DNA from: Halomarina litorea | Lineage (GTDB): Archaea; Halobacteriota; Halobacteria; Halobacteriales; Haloarculaceae | Assembly: GCF_024227715.1 (NCBI RefSeq) | Contig: NZ_CP100448.1 | Span: 2,811,655 to 2,875,654 of the forward strand | Direction: 5' to 3' | Length of the DNA: 64,000 nucleotides | Part shown: in pieces, positions 17,200 through 25,230 of the stretch | Layout of the letters: each line of letters opens with the position of its first letter | How positions within the stretch are numbered: position 1 is the stretch's first letter | The notes under the pieces: generated by a model | The model's database searches: none | Told to the model about the DNA's origin: nothing | Seen by the model: the letters and a program-made list of their open reading frames with translations, nothing else | Made by a program: the position numbers and the translations under genes

Positions 17200-17499
17200 C
17201 TACATCCGCAGCAACTGGGCGTGGCGCGTCCCGTCGAGGTTCAACACCGTGCTCTCGTCGACGAAGCCGTTCTCGACCGCCAGCGAGACGGCGCGGGTGC
17301 CGACGATGTTGGCGACGGAGGCGCGGGCCAGCGCACCGACGACGCGGTCCTCGTCGGCCTCCTCGGCCCCCTCCGCGTAGAAGGACTCCTCGACGGTGAG
17401 GGAGACGGGACCGTCCTCGAACGTCTGGCCGAGGACGTCCGGGTCGCAGACCGACACGAGGAGTCCCTCCTGTGTCTCTCGTTCCGTCAGGAGCATCAT
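17200..17499 (-). CDS. DUF424 family protein
   Basis: A 99-residue protein starting MMLLTERETQEGLLVSVCDPDVLGQTF, the pattern of archaeal DUF424 proteins. It continues with VSLTVEESFYAEG and VVGALARASVANIVGTRAVSLAV. The family is conserved in euryarchaea and often sits beside translation genes, but its function is not known. Its start codon overlaps the stop of the upstream TPR gene by four bases (ATGA type), so the two are translationally coupled. Confidence 0.8.
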   Translation of the reverse strand: MMLLTERETQEGLLVSVCDPDVLGQTFEDGPVSLTVEESFYAEGAEEADEDRVVGALARASVANIVGTRAVSLAVENGFVDESTVLNLDGTRHAQLLRM

Positions 17500-18227
17500 T
17501 CGACCATCCGCGCTTCGGCGCGCTGGCGGAGTTCGTCGGCCTCCTCGGAGAGGCGTTCGGCCTCCTCGTCGCGTCCGAGGTGTTCGAGCGCCGCCGCCTT
17601 CTCCTCAAGTATCTCGGGGGTGCGGAAGTCGAGTCTGAGGGCGTTGTCGAAGCAGTCGACGGCCTCCTCGTTCAGGCCGCGTTCGGCGAGGAAGAACCCG
17701 CGGTTGTACCACGCCTGCCCGAACCGGGGGTCGACCTCGACGGCGCGTTCGGCGTGTTCGAGGGCCTGTTCGGTCCGGCCGGCCTCCCACAGCGCGTACG
17801 CGAGGTTCGTCTCGGCGGTGGCGGCGTGTTCGGACTCGTCGTCGATGAACAGGGCCTCCTCGTAGGCGCCGATGGCCTCGTCGTACTCCTCCAGTTCCGC
17901 GTGGGCCGCCCCCTTGTTGACCCACGCCTCCTGTTCGAGGAGGGGGTCGTCGGCCACGCGCGCGGCGCGTTCGAGGGTCTCGGTGGCCTGTTCGAAGCGG
18001 TTGATCTGCATATACGAGAGCCCCACGTCGATGAGGGCCTCCACGTCCATCTGTCCTTTCGGTATCTGGCGTTCGTCCAGCAGGTCGGTCAGGGCGCGGG
18101 AGTCCACCGGGTCGACCTGTTCGGGGTCGACCTCGAGTTCCGGCGGGTCGAGGTCGAACCCCTCGTACGGGTCGCCGAACCCCTCGCCGTCCGAGAACCG
18201 ATGGTCCCGGTCTCGCTCGTCGCTCAT
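17496..18227 (-). CDS. Tetratricopeptide (TPR) repeat protein
   Basis: Protein of 243 residues. The first ~45 residues are acidic and disordered. From about residue 65 to 230 there are TPR units (ALIDVGLSYMQINRFEQATE; EAWVNKGAAHAELEEYDEAI; AETNLAYALWEAGRTEQAL; QAWYNRGFFLAERGLNEEAV; ILEEKAAALEHLGRDEEAE) with the usual Gly/Ala/Pro spacing. It is probably a soluble protein-protein interaction scaffold. It is the first gene of a two-gene unit with DUF424 and is divergent from thpR. Confidence 0.85.
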   Translation of the reverse strand: MSDERDRDHRFSDGEGFGDPYEGFDLDPPELEVDPEQVDPVDSRALTDLLDERQIPKGQMDVEALIDVGLSYMQINRFEQATETLERAARVADDPLLEQEAWVNKGAAHAELEEYDEAIGAYEEALFIDDESEHAATAETNLAYALWEAGRTEQALEHAERAVEVDPRFGQAWYNRGFFLAERGLNEEAVDCFDNALRLDFRTPEILEEKAAALEHLGRDEEAERLSEEADELRQRAEARMVE

Positions 18228-18283
18228 GGTCCGGTTTGGCGACTGGTATGGTTAAGGGCTACGCCACCGCTCTCACAGACGAG

Positions 18284-18835
18284 ATGCGCGCGTTCGTCAG
18301 CGTGGACTGCGACCCCCTCGTCGAGGGGATTCGGGCCGCACAGGAACCCTTCCGCGACGTCGACGGCATCAGGGTCGTCGACCCGGAGGGCGCGCACGTC
18401 ACCCTGAAGTTCCTCGGCGACATCGAGGAGGACCGCGTCCCGGCCGTCGAGGAGGCCCTCGCCGCCGCCGTCGGGGACGCCGACGTGGGACCGTTCGACC
18501 TGCGACTGACCGGGTACGGCGCGTTCCCGAGCACTGACTACATCAGCGTGGTGTGGGTCGGCGCCGACGAGGGGAGCGCGGAACTGACCCGCCTGCAGGC
18601 CGCCGTCGAGGACCGACTCGTGGCACTCGGCTTCGATTCGGAGGACCACGAGTTCACCCCGCACGTCACGATAGCGCGGATGGACGACGCCCGCGAGAAG
18701 ACCCACGTCAAGCGCGTCGTCGCGGAGGAGACGCCCGACGCGGGAACGATGCGCGTCGAGTCGGTGGCCCTCACCGAGAGCACCCTCACCCGCGCGGGCC
18801 CGGAGTACGACACCGTCGCCCGGATTCCGCTCTGA
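18284..18835 (+). CDS. thpR: RNA 2',3'-cyclic phosphodiesterase (ThpR/LigT)
   Basis: Protein of 183 residues in the 2H phosphoesterase family. Both catalytic motifs are present: HVTLKFLG near residue 42 and HVTIAR near residue 127. The enzyme hydrolyses 2',3'-cyclic phosphate ends on RNA. The ATG at 18284 gives MRAFVSVDCDPLVEG, the conserved family N-terminus, so I prefer it to an ATG 36 bases upstream. A TATA-like GGTTAAGG lies about 31 bases before it. Confidence 0.9.
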   Translation: MRAFVSVDCDPLVEGIRAAQEPFRDVDGIRVVDPEGAHVTLKFLGDIEEDRVPAVEEALAAAVGDADVGPFDLRLTGYGAFPSTDYISVVWVGADEGSAELTRLQAAVEDRLVALGFDSEDHEFTPHVTIARMDDAREKTHVKRVVAEETPDAGTMRVESVALTESTLTRAGPEYDTVARIPL

Positions 18836-18857
18836 GCGGGGACGGTTTCGGCCCGCC

Positions 18858-18873
18858 TAAATTATCGAATTCG
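18858..18873 (+). promoter_or_regulatory. Promoter and possible operator of the ZIP transporter gene
   Basis: TAAATTAT (18858-18865) is centred about 23 bases before the ATG at 18884. It is followed at once by the palindrome CGAATTCG (18866-18873) inside a looser TATC-N8-GATA inverted repeat. A palindrome between TATA box and start codon is a good place for a metal-responsive repressor, but this is inference. Confidence 0.45.
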
Positions 18874-18883
18874 TGATAGGTTT

Positions 18884-19756
18884 ATGGCCGGGGGACGGCT
18901 ACCGGGGGACGTGGTCGAGTTCGCCAACGTCGTGCTGGTGTTCGTTGCGGGCCTCGTGACGGCCCTAGCGACCGGTATCGGGGCGCTCCCCTTCTTCCTC
19001 GTCGAGGACGTCTCAGACAGGTGGAACGTCGTGCTCTGGGGGCTGGCCTCCGGCATCATGGTGGCGGCGTCGGTGTTCGGCCTCGTCGGCGAGGGGCTGG
19101 CGGCCGCAGAACCGTGGGTTCTCCCCGTCTCGCTCGGCCTGTCGGCGGGCGTCCGGACGGCGATACCGCTCGTCGTCGGTCTCGCGGCGGGCGTCGTCCT
19201 GGTCGTCGTCGTCCACGCGGTCATCGAGGGGGCGGAGGTGGACCCGAAACAGTACGAGGAGGCGGGTTACCGCAGACTCGTGCTCATCCTCGGCGTCCTC
19301 ACGGTCCACTCGTTCCCCGAGGGCGTCGCCATCGGCGTCTCCTTCGCGGAACTGGGCTTCGAGGGGGGCTACCCGCTGTTCGGGTTCTCGATACCCCTGC
19401 TGGCGGTGTTCATGACCGTCGCCATCTCCATCCACAACGTCCCGGAGGGGCTCGCCATCTCCATCCCGTTGCGGTCGATGGACGTCCCGCCCGTGCGAAT
19501 GGTCTGGTGGGCGGTGTTCTCCAGCCTGCCACAGCCAGTCGGGGCCGTCGTCGCCTTCTACTTCGTGCGGGTCGCCCGCGAGTTCCTCCCCGTCGGGTTC
19601 GGCTTCGCGGCGGGCGCGATGATCTACCTCGTGGTGAGCGAGTTCATCCCCGAGGCGCTGGACGTGGGCGAGGAGTTGCCCGGCCGCGGCTACCCGGAGC
19701 TGACCGCGGGCGTCCTCGCCGGGGTGGCGCTCATGGTGCCGCTGGCGCTCGTCTGA
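18884..19756 (+). CDS. ZIP-family divalent metal transporter
   Basis: Protein of 290 residues with about eight hydrophobic segments. The two ZIP signature motifs are clear: VLTVHSFPEGVAIGVSFAEL in helix 4 and ISIHNVPEGLAISIPL in helix 5, whose His, Pro, Glu and Gly residues form the metal path for Zn2+, Fe2+ or Mn2+ import. A short cytoplasmic loop (VIEGAEVDPKQYEEAGYRR) separates the halves and lacks the usual His-rich stretch. The start codon lies just downstream of a TATA-like element, consistent with a leaderless message. Confidence 0.88.
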   Translation: MAGGRLPGDVVEFANVVLVFVAGLVTALATGIGALPFFLVEDVSDRWNVVLWGLASGIMVAASVFGLVGEGLAAAEPWVLPVSLGLSAGVRTAIPLVVGLAAGVVLVVVVHAVIEGAEVDPKQYEEAGYRRLVLILGVLTVHSFPEGVAIGVSFAELGFEGGYPLFGFSIPLLAVFMTVAISIHNVPEGLAISIPLRSMDVPPVRMVWWAVFSSLPQPVGAVVAFYFVRVAREFLPVGFGFAAGAMIYLVVSEFIPEALDVGEELPGRGYPELTAGVLAGVALMVPLALV

Positions 19757-19766
19757 TTCCCGACAC

Positions 19767-20339
19767 CTATCGCGCCTCCCGGAGCGTGGCACCCGTCGTG
19801 GCGATAGCTGTCGTCACCCCGTGGTCGAGCGTGGCCCGTCCCGCGTCCGTGAGCCAGCGGGCCGCCGGGTCGTCGGTCCACAGTTCGACGACCCGACCCG
19901 CGTCGTCGACGGGCCGGTAGCGCCGCAGATACGTCCGGCCGTTGTCCCCGTGGGCGAGGGCCGTCAGGTAGGTCCCGCCGTCCGGGTGGGGCCACTCGCG
20001 GAGGCGGACCCACTCGACGCCCCCGAGGTTCGTGCTCATCGCCCCGGTGGCGAGCTGTCGTTCGACCCACCTCCGGTCCAGCGTCTGTCGGTCGCCGGTC
20101 CGGCGCTCGACGACGTCGACCCGTCGCCCGCCGACGCGTTCGACCTCCCACGCGCGGAGCGTCTGGACCGGTTCCCGGTCGCCCTCCCAGAGCAGGTCGC
20201 CCTCGGCGACCCGGACGAACCACGGTCGGCCCGCCGTCGACCGCAGGGATATCTCCGATTCCTCCCCCGTCGCGGAGCCCTCGGGGGCCGACCCCCCGAC
20301 CGACTCCCCGCGCTTCCGTCGTGACTCTTCCATCTCCAT
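19767..20339 (-). CDS. Haloarchaeal protein of unknown function
   Basis: A 190-residue soluble protein. After a charged, low-complexity N-terminus (~25 residues) it has a mixed alpha/beta body with many Arg, Trp and Glu residues (RPWFVRVAEGDLLWEGDRE, RRWVERQLATGAM, YLTALAHGDNGRTYLRRY). No membrane segments, cysteines or motif that I recognise. The real start may be inside the disordered N-terminus. It is convergent with the ZIP gene, 10 bases apart. Confidence 0.6.
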   Translation of the reverse strand: MEMEESRRKRGESVGGSAPEGSATGEESEISLRSTAGRPWFVRVAEGDLLWEGDREPVQTLRAWEVERVGGRRVDVVERRTGDRQTLDRRWVERQLATGAMSTNLGGVEWVRLREWPHPDGGTYLTALAHGDNGRTYLRRYRPVDDAGRVVELWTDDPAARWLTDAGRATLDHGVTTAIATTGATLREAR

Positions 20340-20519
20340 CGTCTCACCGCCAGCGCTGCCCGAGGCGCGCTACAGCGTCACAGTAGGGCGGGGACGGTCA
20401 TAAGCTCACTGTTACCATAGCACACGGATAACCGCCGGGCGGCGGGCCGACGCGGGCCGGGAACCTCCCCGCGTCGGTGGGTACCCCGACGGCGTTCGCG
20501 GCGAACAAAGGAACAACCA

Positions 20520-20525
20520 TTTAAG
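20520..20525 (+). promoter_or_regulatory. TATA-like box of the rpl39e operon
   Basis: CATTTAAGC, core TTTAAG, lies 29 bases before the rpl39e ATG. It is the only AT-rich element in the region before the first gene of the ribosomal/eIF6/prefoldin/FtsY unit. Confidence 0.6.
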
Positions 20526-20550
20526 CACGCCAGCGGAAGTGCCTGCCACT

Positions 20551-20703
20551 ATGGGCAAGAAGTCGAAGGCCAAGAAAAAGCGGCTCGCGAAGCTCGAGCG
20601 GCAGAACAGCCGCGTCCCCGCGTGGGTCATCCTCAAGACCGACCGCGAGACGATGCAGAACCCCAAGCGACGCCACTGGCGGCGTAACGACACGGACGAA
20701 TGA
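20551..20703 (+). CDS. rpl39e: Ribosomal protein L39e (eL39)
   Basis: A 50-residue, very basic protein, [18 protein letters not shown] then [10 protein letters not shown] and a C-terminal [14 protein letters not shown]. This is the complete L39e, a small protein lining the ribosomal exit tunnel. Its stop overlaps the rpl31e start by four bases. Together with L31e and aIF6 it forms a conserved archaeal gene group. Confidence 0.97.
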   Translation: MGKKSKAKKKRLAKLERQNSRVPAWVILKTDRETMQNPKRRHWRRNDTDE

Positions 20704-20975
20704 GCGCGAACGACTTCGAGGAGCGCGTCGTCACCGTCCCGCTCCGTGACGTGAAGTCGGAACCGAAGCACAAGCGCGCCGACAAGGCGATGAGCCTCGT
20801 CCGCTCGCACCTCGCCAAGCAGTTCAACGTCGAGGGCGACGCCGTCCGACTGGACCCCTCCATCAACGAGGCGGTCTGGTCGCGCGGCCGCAAGAAACCC
20901 CCGAGCAAGCTTCGCGTCCGCGCCGCCCGCTTCGAGGAGGAGGGCGAGAGCGTCGTCGAAGCAGAGACGGCATAG
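20700..20975 (+). CDS. rpl31e: Ribosomal protein L31e (eL31)
   Basis: Protein of 91 residues: a short N-terminus, the core [24 protein letters not shown] and [11 protein letters not shown], and ARGRKKPP-like basic stretch [17 protein letters not shown]. The C-terminus is acidic, as often in haloarchaea. eL31 sits near the tunnel exit, where SRP docks. Overlaps rpl39e by four bases and is followed two bases later by eif6. Confidence 0.97.
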   Translation: MSANDFEERVVTVPLRDVKSEPKHKRADKAMSLVRSHLAKQFNVEGDAVRLDPSINEAVWSRGRKKPPSKLRVRAARFEEEGESVVEAETA

Positions 20976-20977
20976 GC

Positions 20978-21643
20978 GTGCTCCGCACGGCACTCTCCGG
21001 GTCGACGTACGTCGGCGTCTTCGCACGGGCGACGGACGACTGCCTGCTCATCCGGCCGGACGCCCCCGACGACGCCGTCGAGGAGTTCGCCGAGGAGCTG
21101 GAGGTGCCTGCGCTGCCGACGACCGTCGGTGGCTCGTCGACCGTCGGCGCGCTCATCACGGGCAACGAGAACGGCCTGCTCGCGAGCAGTCGCATCAGCG
21201 ACCGCGAGCGCGAGACTATCGAGGAGGCGACGGACCTCCCCGTCACCGAACTGCCGGGGCGCATCAACGCCGCCGGGAACGTCGTCCTCGCGAACGACTA
21301 CGGGGCATACGTCCACCCCGACCTGCCCCGGAACGCGGTGCAGGCGGTGAAAGACGGCCTCGACGTCCCCGTCGAGCGCGGCGAACTCGGCGGCGTCCGA
21401 ACCGTCGGAACCGCCGCGGTGGCGAACAACGAGGGCGTGCTCTGTCACCCCAAGTCGACGGACGGAGAACTCGACTTCCTCGAAGAGCACCTCGGCGTCC
21501 ACGCCGACATCGGCACCATCAACTACGGCGCGCCGCTCGTCGGCTCCGGGCTGGTCGCCAACGACTACGGCTACATCGTTGGGCGGGAGACCACCGGACC
21601 CGAACTCGGCCGTATCGAGGACGCCCTCGGCTACATCGACTGA
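20978..21643 (+). CDS. eif6: Translation initiation factor 6 (aIF6), anti-association factor
   Basis: Protein of 221 residues from a GTG two bases after rpl31e. The pentein-type repeats of aIF6 are visible ([69 protein letters not shown]). It binds the large subunit and prevents early joining with the small subunit. The start is fixed by the family N-terminus ([20 protein letters not shown]). Confidence 0.96.
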   Translation: MLRTALSGSTYVGVFARATDDCLLIRPDAPDDAVEEFAEELEVPALPTTVGGSSTVGALITGNENGLLASSRISDRERETIEEATDLPVTELPGRINAAGNVVLANDYGAYVHPDLPRNAVQAVKDGLDVPVERGELGGVRTVGTAAVANNEGVLCHPKSTDGELDFLEEHLGVHADIGTINYGAPLVGSGLVANDYGYIVGRETTGPELGRIEDALGYID

Positions 21644-21699
21644 GCCGGCGACGAGAGCCAAAGGGAACTTACTTCCCGCTCCCTCACGCATCAGCAGGT

Positions 21700-21873
21700 A
21701 TGAGTCAGTTTACTGTGAGCGGCCGGTTCCAGTCGCGAGGCGGCTGGCGGTCGTTCTCGAAGTCGGTCGAGGCACCCAACGAGCGTGTCGCCCGTGAGTT
21801 CGCCTTCTCGCGGTTCGGCTCCGAACACGGGCTCAAGCGCACGCAGGTCCGCATCGACGGGGTGGAGGCATGA
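21700..21873 (+). CDS. rplX: Ribosomal protein L20a/LX (eL20)
   Basis: A 57-residue protein, MSQFTVSGRFQSRGGWRSFS then EAPNERVAREFAFSRFGSEH and a C-terminal KRTQVRIDGVEA, the archaeal LX (L18a/L20e) pattern. Its stop overlaps the pfdA ATG by four bases, giving translational coupling. Confidence 0.95.
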   Translation: MSQFTVSGRFQSRGGWRSFSKSVEAPNERVAREFAFSRFGSEHGLKRTQVRIDGVEA

Positions 21874-22343
21874 GCCTCGGTGGCGGCGGTGGCGGCGGCC
21901 AGATGGAACAGCTCCAGCAGCAGATGCAGGCCATCGATCAGGAGATCGAGGCCCTCGAGGAGGAGATTCAGGGCTTCCGCGACGAGAAGGGCGAGGCCGA
22001 CGAGGCCATCGAGGCCATCGACCGCCTCGACTCCGGCGACACCGTGCAGGTGCCCCTCGGCGGCGGCGCGTACATCCGTGCCGAAGTCTCCGACATCGAC
22101 GAGGTCGTCGTCGACCTCGGTGGCGGCTACGCCGCGGAGCGCGACGAGGAGGGTGCCGTCGACAGCCTCGAACGCCGCAAGGAGCTGCTCGACGAGAAGA
22201 TCGAGGGCGTCGAGGAGGAGATCGAGGAGCTCGAAGGCGAGAGCGAGAAGCTCGAACAGCAGGCCCAGCAGATGCAACAACAGCAGATGCAACAGCTCCA
22301 GCAGCAGATGCAGCAGCAACAGGGCGAGCAGGACGACGAGTAG
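21870..22343 (+). CDS. pfdA: Prefoldin subunit alpha
   Basis: Protein of 157 residues. Two long coiled coils (about residues 12-55, and 95-150) flank the hydrophobic beta hairpins (DTVQVPLGGGAYIRAEVSD, EVVVDLGGGYAAER). Prefoldin is a hexameric (alpha2 beta4) chaperone that holds unfolded chains and passes them to the thermosome. The C-terminal helix is unusually rich in Gln and Met (repeated QQQMQQ), which looks like expansion of a CAG-rich stretch. It is in the operon with L20a and ftsY. Confidence 0.95.
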   Translation: MSLGGGGGGGQMEQLQQQMQAIDQEIEALEEEIQGFRDEKGEADEAIEAIDRLDSGDTVQVPLGGGAYIRAEVSDIDEVVVDLGGGYAAERDEEGAVDSLERRKELLDEKIEGVEEEIEELEGESEKLEQQAQQMQQQQMQQLQQQMQQQQGEQDDE

Positions 22344-22352
22344 CGACCCACC

Positions 22353-23588
22353 ATGTTCGACGGACTGAAGGAGAAGCTGGGGCGGTTCAGAGAGGACGCC
22401 GAGGAGGCCGCGGAGCAGGCCGCCGAGGAGGAGGCACAGGCCGCGGCCGAAGCGGACGCGGAGGCCGCCGCCGAGGAACCGACCGAGGACGGGCCCCCCG
22501 AGTCGGCGGCCGGCGCCGAACCGGCGGAGACGGCCGAGTCGCCCGAGTCCGTCGAGGCGGACGAGGCGGTCGACCCCGAACCGGCGTCGGACCGCGACCC
22601 GACGCCGGAACCCGCCGCCGACGAGGTGGACGACGACGATGACGATGACGAGGACGGGGACGACTTCACGCCGAGTTTCGGCCAGCGCGCGAAGGCGTTC
22701 GCCACCGGCGGCGTCATCATCCGTCCCGAACACCTCGACGAACCGCTCGAACAACTGGAACTCGCGCTCCTGTCGAGCGACGTGGAGATGACCGTCGCAC
22801 AGGAGATCCTCCAGAACATCCGCGAGCGCGTCGAGGGGACCACCCGCGCACAGGTCCAGTCGACGGGGCAGGTCGTCGAGAACGCGCTCCGGGAGGCGCT
22901 GGTCGACGTCATCAGCGTCGGGCAGTTCGACTTCGAGGCGCGCGTGCGCGACGCCGACAAGCCGATGGTCATCATCTTCACCGGCGTCAACGGCGTCGGC
23001 AAGACGACGACCATCGCGAAGCTCTCGCGGTACTTCGAGGACCAGGGCATCTCGACGGTGCTCGCCAACGGCGACACCTACCGCGCGGGGGCCAACGAGC
23101 AACTGCGCGAACACGCCGAGGCGCTCGGCAAGAAGATCATCACCCACGAACAGGGCGGCGATCCCGCGGCCGTCGTCTACGACGCCGTGGAGTACGCCCG
23201 CGCACACGACGTGGACGTGGTGCTCGGCGACACGGCCGGTCGCCTACACACCTCCAACGACCTGATGAGCCAGCTAGAGAAGATCGACCGCGTCGTCGAC
23301 CCCGACATGACGCTGTTCGTCGACGAGGCGGTGGCGGGACAGGACGCGACCCAGCGCGCCCGCCAGTTCAACGAGGCCGCCGCCATCGACGGCGCGGTGC
23401 TCACGAAGGCAGACGCCGACTCGCAGGGCGGCGCGGCCATCTCCATCGCCCACGTCACCGGGAAGCCCATCCTCTTTCTCGGGACCGGGCAGGGCTACGA
23501 GGACATCGAGCGCTTCGACCCCGACCGCATCGTCGACCGCCTGCTGGGCGGCGACGAGGACGCGGCACCCGGCGAGGCGACGGCCTGA
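22353..23588 (+). CDS. ftsY: FtsY, signal recognition particle receptor
   Basis: Protein of 411 residues. A long acidic, Ala/Glu-rich A domain (residues ~15-110) is followed by the N domain (LEQLELALLSSDVEMTVAQEIL) and the G domain: P-loop GVNGVGKTT, then DTYRAGANEQLREHAE, DTAGRLHTSNDLM and TKADADSQGG. FtsY receives SRP-ribosome complexes at the membrane and activates GTP hydrolysis with SRP54, encoded at 30910-32307. The ATG lies 9 bases after pfdA, in the same operon. Confidence 0.97.
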   Translation: MFDGLKEKLGRFREDAEEAAEQAAEEEAQAAAEADAEAAAEEPTEDGPPESAAGAEPAETAESPESVEADEAVDPEPASDRDPTPEPAADEVDDDDDDDEDGDDFTPSFGQRAKAFATGGVIIRPEHLDEPLEQLELALLSSDVEMTVAQEILQNIRERVEGTTRAQVQSTGQVVENALREALVDVISVGQFDFEARVRDADKPMVIIFTGVNGVGKTTTIAKLSRYFEDQGISTVLANGDTYRAGANEQLREHAEALGKKIITHEQGGDPAAVVYDAVEYARAHDVDVVLGDTAGRLHTSNDLMSQLEKIDRVVDPDMTLFVDEAVAGQDATQRARQFNEAAAIDGAVLTKADADSQGGAAISIAHVTGKPILFLGTGQGYEDIERFDPDRIVDRLLGGDEDAAPGEATA

Positions 23589-23701
23589 CACAGTACGTCG
23601 CCGCCTCGCCGTTCGACGTCCCCGTCCACTTCCCTTTCCGAGTAGTCACGACGCCCGGCAACAACGCATTTGTGCGGCCAGCCCCCTGACTATCACGAAC
23701 G

Positions 23702-24025
23702 ATGATGGAGGACGATTCGCCGCCCGACCGCGACCGTGGCATCGACTTCGCCGGACTGGGCGAGGCGCTCGCCGCCCACGACTACCCGACGACGCTGTCG
23801 GACCTCGTGGCGGCCCACGGCGACCACACGATTCGCCTGCAGAACGGGTCGCGGACCTTCCGTGAGGTGGTGGGCGACCACACCGACCGGCAGTGCGAGT
23901 CGCCGGAGGACGCCCGGCGGACGGTGCTCACGCTGGTGGACGAGTCCGCCGTGGGGAGAAAGGGGTACTCGGACCGCGACCCGCCGGGGCCGGGTGACTC
24001 GGAGCGGGACGAACAGTCGTTCTGA
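23702..24025 (+). CDS. DUF5789 family protein
   Basis: A 107-residue acidic protein. The core GEALAAHDYPTTLSDLVAAHGDHTIRL, then RTFREVVGD, and the strongly conserved end GRKGYSDRDPP match the haloarchaeal DUF5789 family as I recall it. The function is unknown. The start could be Met1 or Met2. It is a separate unit, 113 bases after ftsY. Confidence 0.75.
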   Translation: MMEDDSPPDRDRGIDFAGLGEALAAHDYPTTLSDLVAAHGDHTIRLQNGSRTFREVVGDHTDRQCESPEDARRTVLTLVDESAVGRKGYSDRDPPGPGDSERDEQSF

Positions 24026-24036
24026 GTCGGGGGACG

Positions 24037-24228
24037 CTACTCCTCAATTTCCGCGAGGACGCGGTCGAAGCAGTCTGCACAGAGGTTTCCGCTCACCGTC
24101 TCGCCCTCCTCGTCGCGGAGGCGGTCGGCGAGGACGAACGCGCGGCGGTCGTCCTCCACGGCAGCGCCACATCGTGCGCACGATTCCGTCGGGACGTACC
24201 GAAGCACGTCGGGGCCTCCGTTCGACAT
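24037..24228 (-). CDS. Small zinc-binding protein
   Basis: A 63-residue protein with four cysteines in two CxxC pairs, ESCARCGAAV and NLCADCFDRV, and an acidic middle (RLRDEEGE). It is probably a zinc ribbon of unknown function. Convergent with the DUF5789 gene. Confidence 0.65.
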   Translation of the reverse strand: MSNGGPDVLRYVPTESCARCGAAVEDDRRAFVLADRLRDEEGETVSGNLCADCFDRVLAEIEE

Positions 24229-24282
24229 ATCCCCGCTTACGAGGTCACGACGTTTCAGTCCGGTGGCCGCGCCCCCGACAGG

Positions 24283-24543
24283 TCAGAAGACGGCCGGGCG
24301 CTCCTCGCCGGCGTGGAAGTACGCCACGCGTTCGTCCTCGCCGACCTGCCGGTCCCGTTCGACGTCGTAGCCCGCCGTACAGCGCCGTCGATAGCGCCCG
24401 AAGTAGTCCAGCGGCGACCCCGCGAAGAGGTCACCCCACCGGAGGCCGCGTTCGACGACGACCCGTTCGGCGTACGACTCCCCGCAGACCGGGCAGTCGT
24501 CGGATTGCTGTGCGCTCACGGACCGATTAGCGGGTCGCGCCAC
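24283..24543 (-). CDS. Small cysteine-containing protein of unknown function
   Basis: An 86-residue protein with DDCPVCGESYAERVV near the N-terminus and one more Cys (RRRCTAGYDVERDRQ). It is too few cysteines for a complete classical ribbon unless it dimerises. The start may be the internal GTG (V9). It lies 48 bases upstream of the methyltransferase stop codon, on the same strand, and may be a separate unit. Confidence 0.5.
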   Translation of the reverse strand: MARPANRSVSAQQSDDCPVCGESYAERVVVERGLRWGDLFAGSPLDYFGRYRRRCTAGYDVERDRQVGEDERVAYFHAGEERPAVF

Positions 24544-24591
24544 TTTACCGTGACGTGTGCTACCACGATACAGTTCCCGGCCGCAGTCGAG

Positions 24592-25179
24592 TCACTCGCG
24601 TTCGAAGACGATCCCGTAGTGGTGCGGGGGGAGGTCGACCGTCTCCTCGGCGCTGAACCCGGCCGGTTCGACCGCGTCGGCCGTCTCCTCGGGGGACATC
24701 CGGAGGCCCGTCGGCGGCCCCCGCGGTTCGCCGAGGGCCGGCGTCTCCTCGGGCGGTCGGTCGTGCCAGTTGACGACGGCGAACCGGCCGCCGGGGAGGA
24801 GCGTCTCGTGGACGCGCCGGGCGAGGTCCGTCCGGTCGGGGACGCCGTGGAACGTGTTCGCCACGAGCGCACCTTCGACCCGTTCGGGCAGGCAGTCGGG
24901 GAGGGTGCGCGCGTCCGCCTCGACGGCGTGGACGGTCACTCCCGCCGCCTCGGCCGACTTCGTCAGGGACGCGAGGAGGTCGGGATCGAGGTCGAGACCG
25001 TACACCGGTCCGTCGACGAGGCCGGCGGCCGGCACCGTGAAGTGACCGTTCCCGCAGGCCACGTCGAGGAGGGAGTCACAGCGGCCGACGCCGAGGCGTT
25101 CGAGCGTCCCCGCCGGGTCCGGCCAGAGTGCCTCCCACCAGTCGCGGTCCGGGTGGCCCGTGTTCTGGAAGTCGCTCAT
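24592..25179 (-). CDS. Class I SAM-dependent methyltransferase
   Basis: Protein of 195 residues. Motif I is LLDVACGNGHFTVPA, motif II is PVYGLDLDPDLLASL and the acidic motif is VEADARTLPDC, a standard SAM-binding Rossmann fold. A hydrophobic VEGALVANTFHGVPD and VNWHDRPPEETP follow. Methyltransferases of this size act on small molecules, proteins or RNA; the substrate cannot be assigned. No neighbour gives a lead. Confidence 0.8.
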   Translation of the reverse strand: MSDFQNTGHPDRDWWEALWPDPAGTLERLGVGRCDSLLDVACGNGHFTVPAAGLVDGPVYGLDLDPDLLASLTKSAEAAGVTVHAVEADARTLPDCLPERVEGALVANTFHGVPDRTDLARRVHETLLPGGRFAVVNWHDRPPEETPALGEPRGPPTGLRMSPEETADAVEPAGFSAEETVDLPPHHYGIVFERE

Positions 25180-25230
25180 CGTGCGTCGTTCACCGGGCGA
25201 CCGAATGGGGCTTTCGGGCGGCCGTCGCGA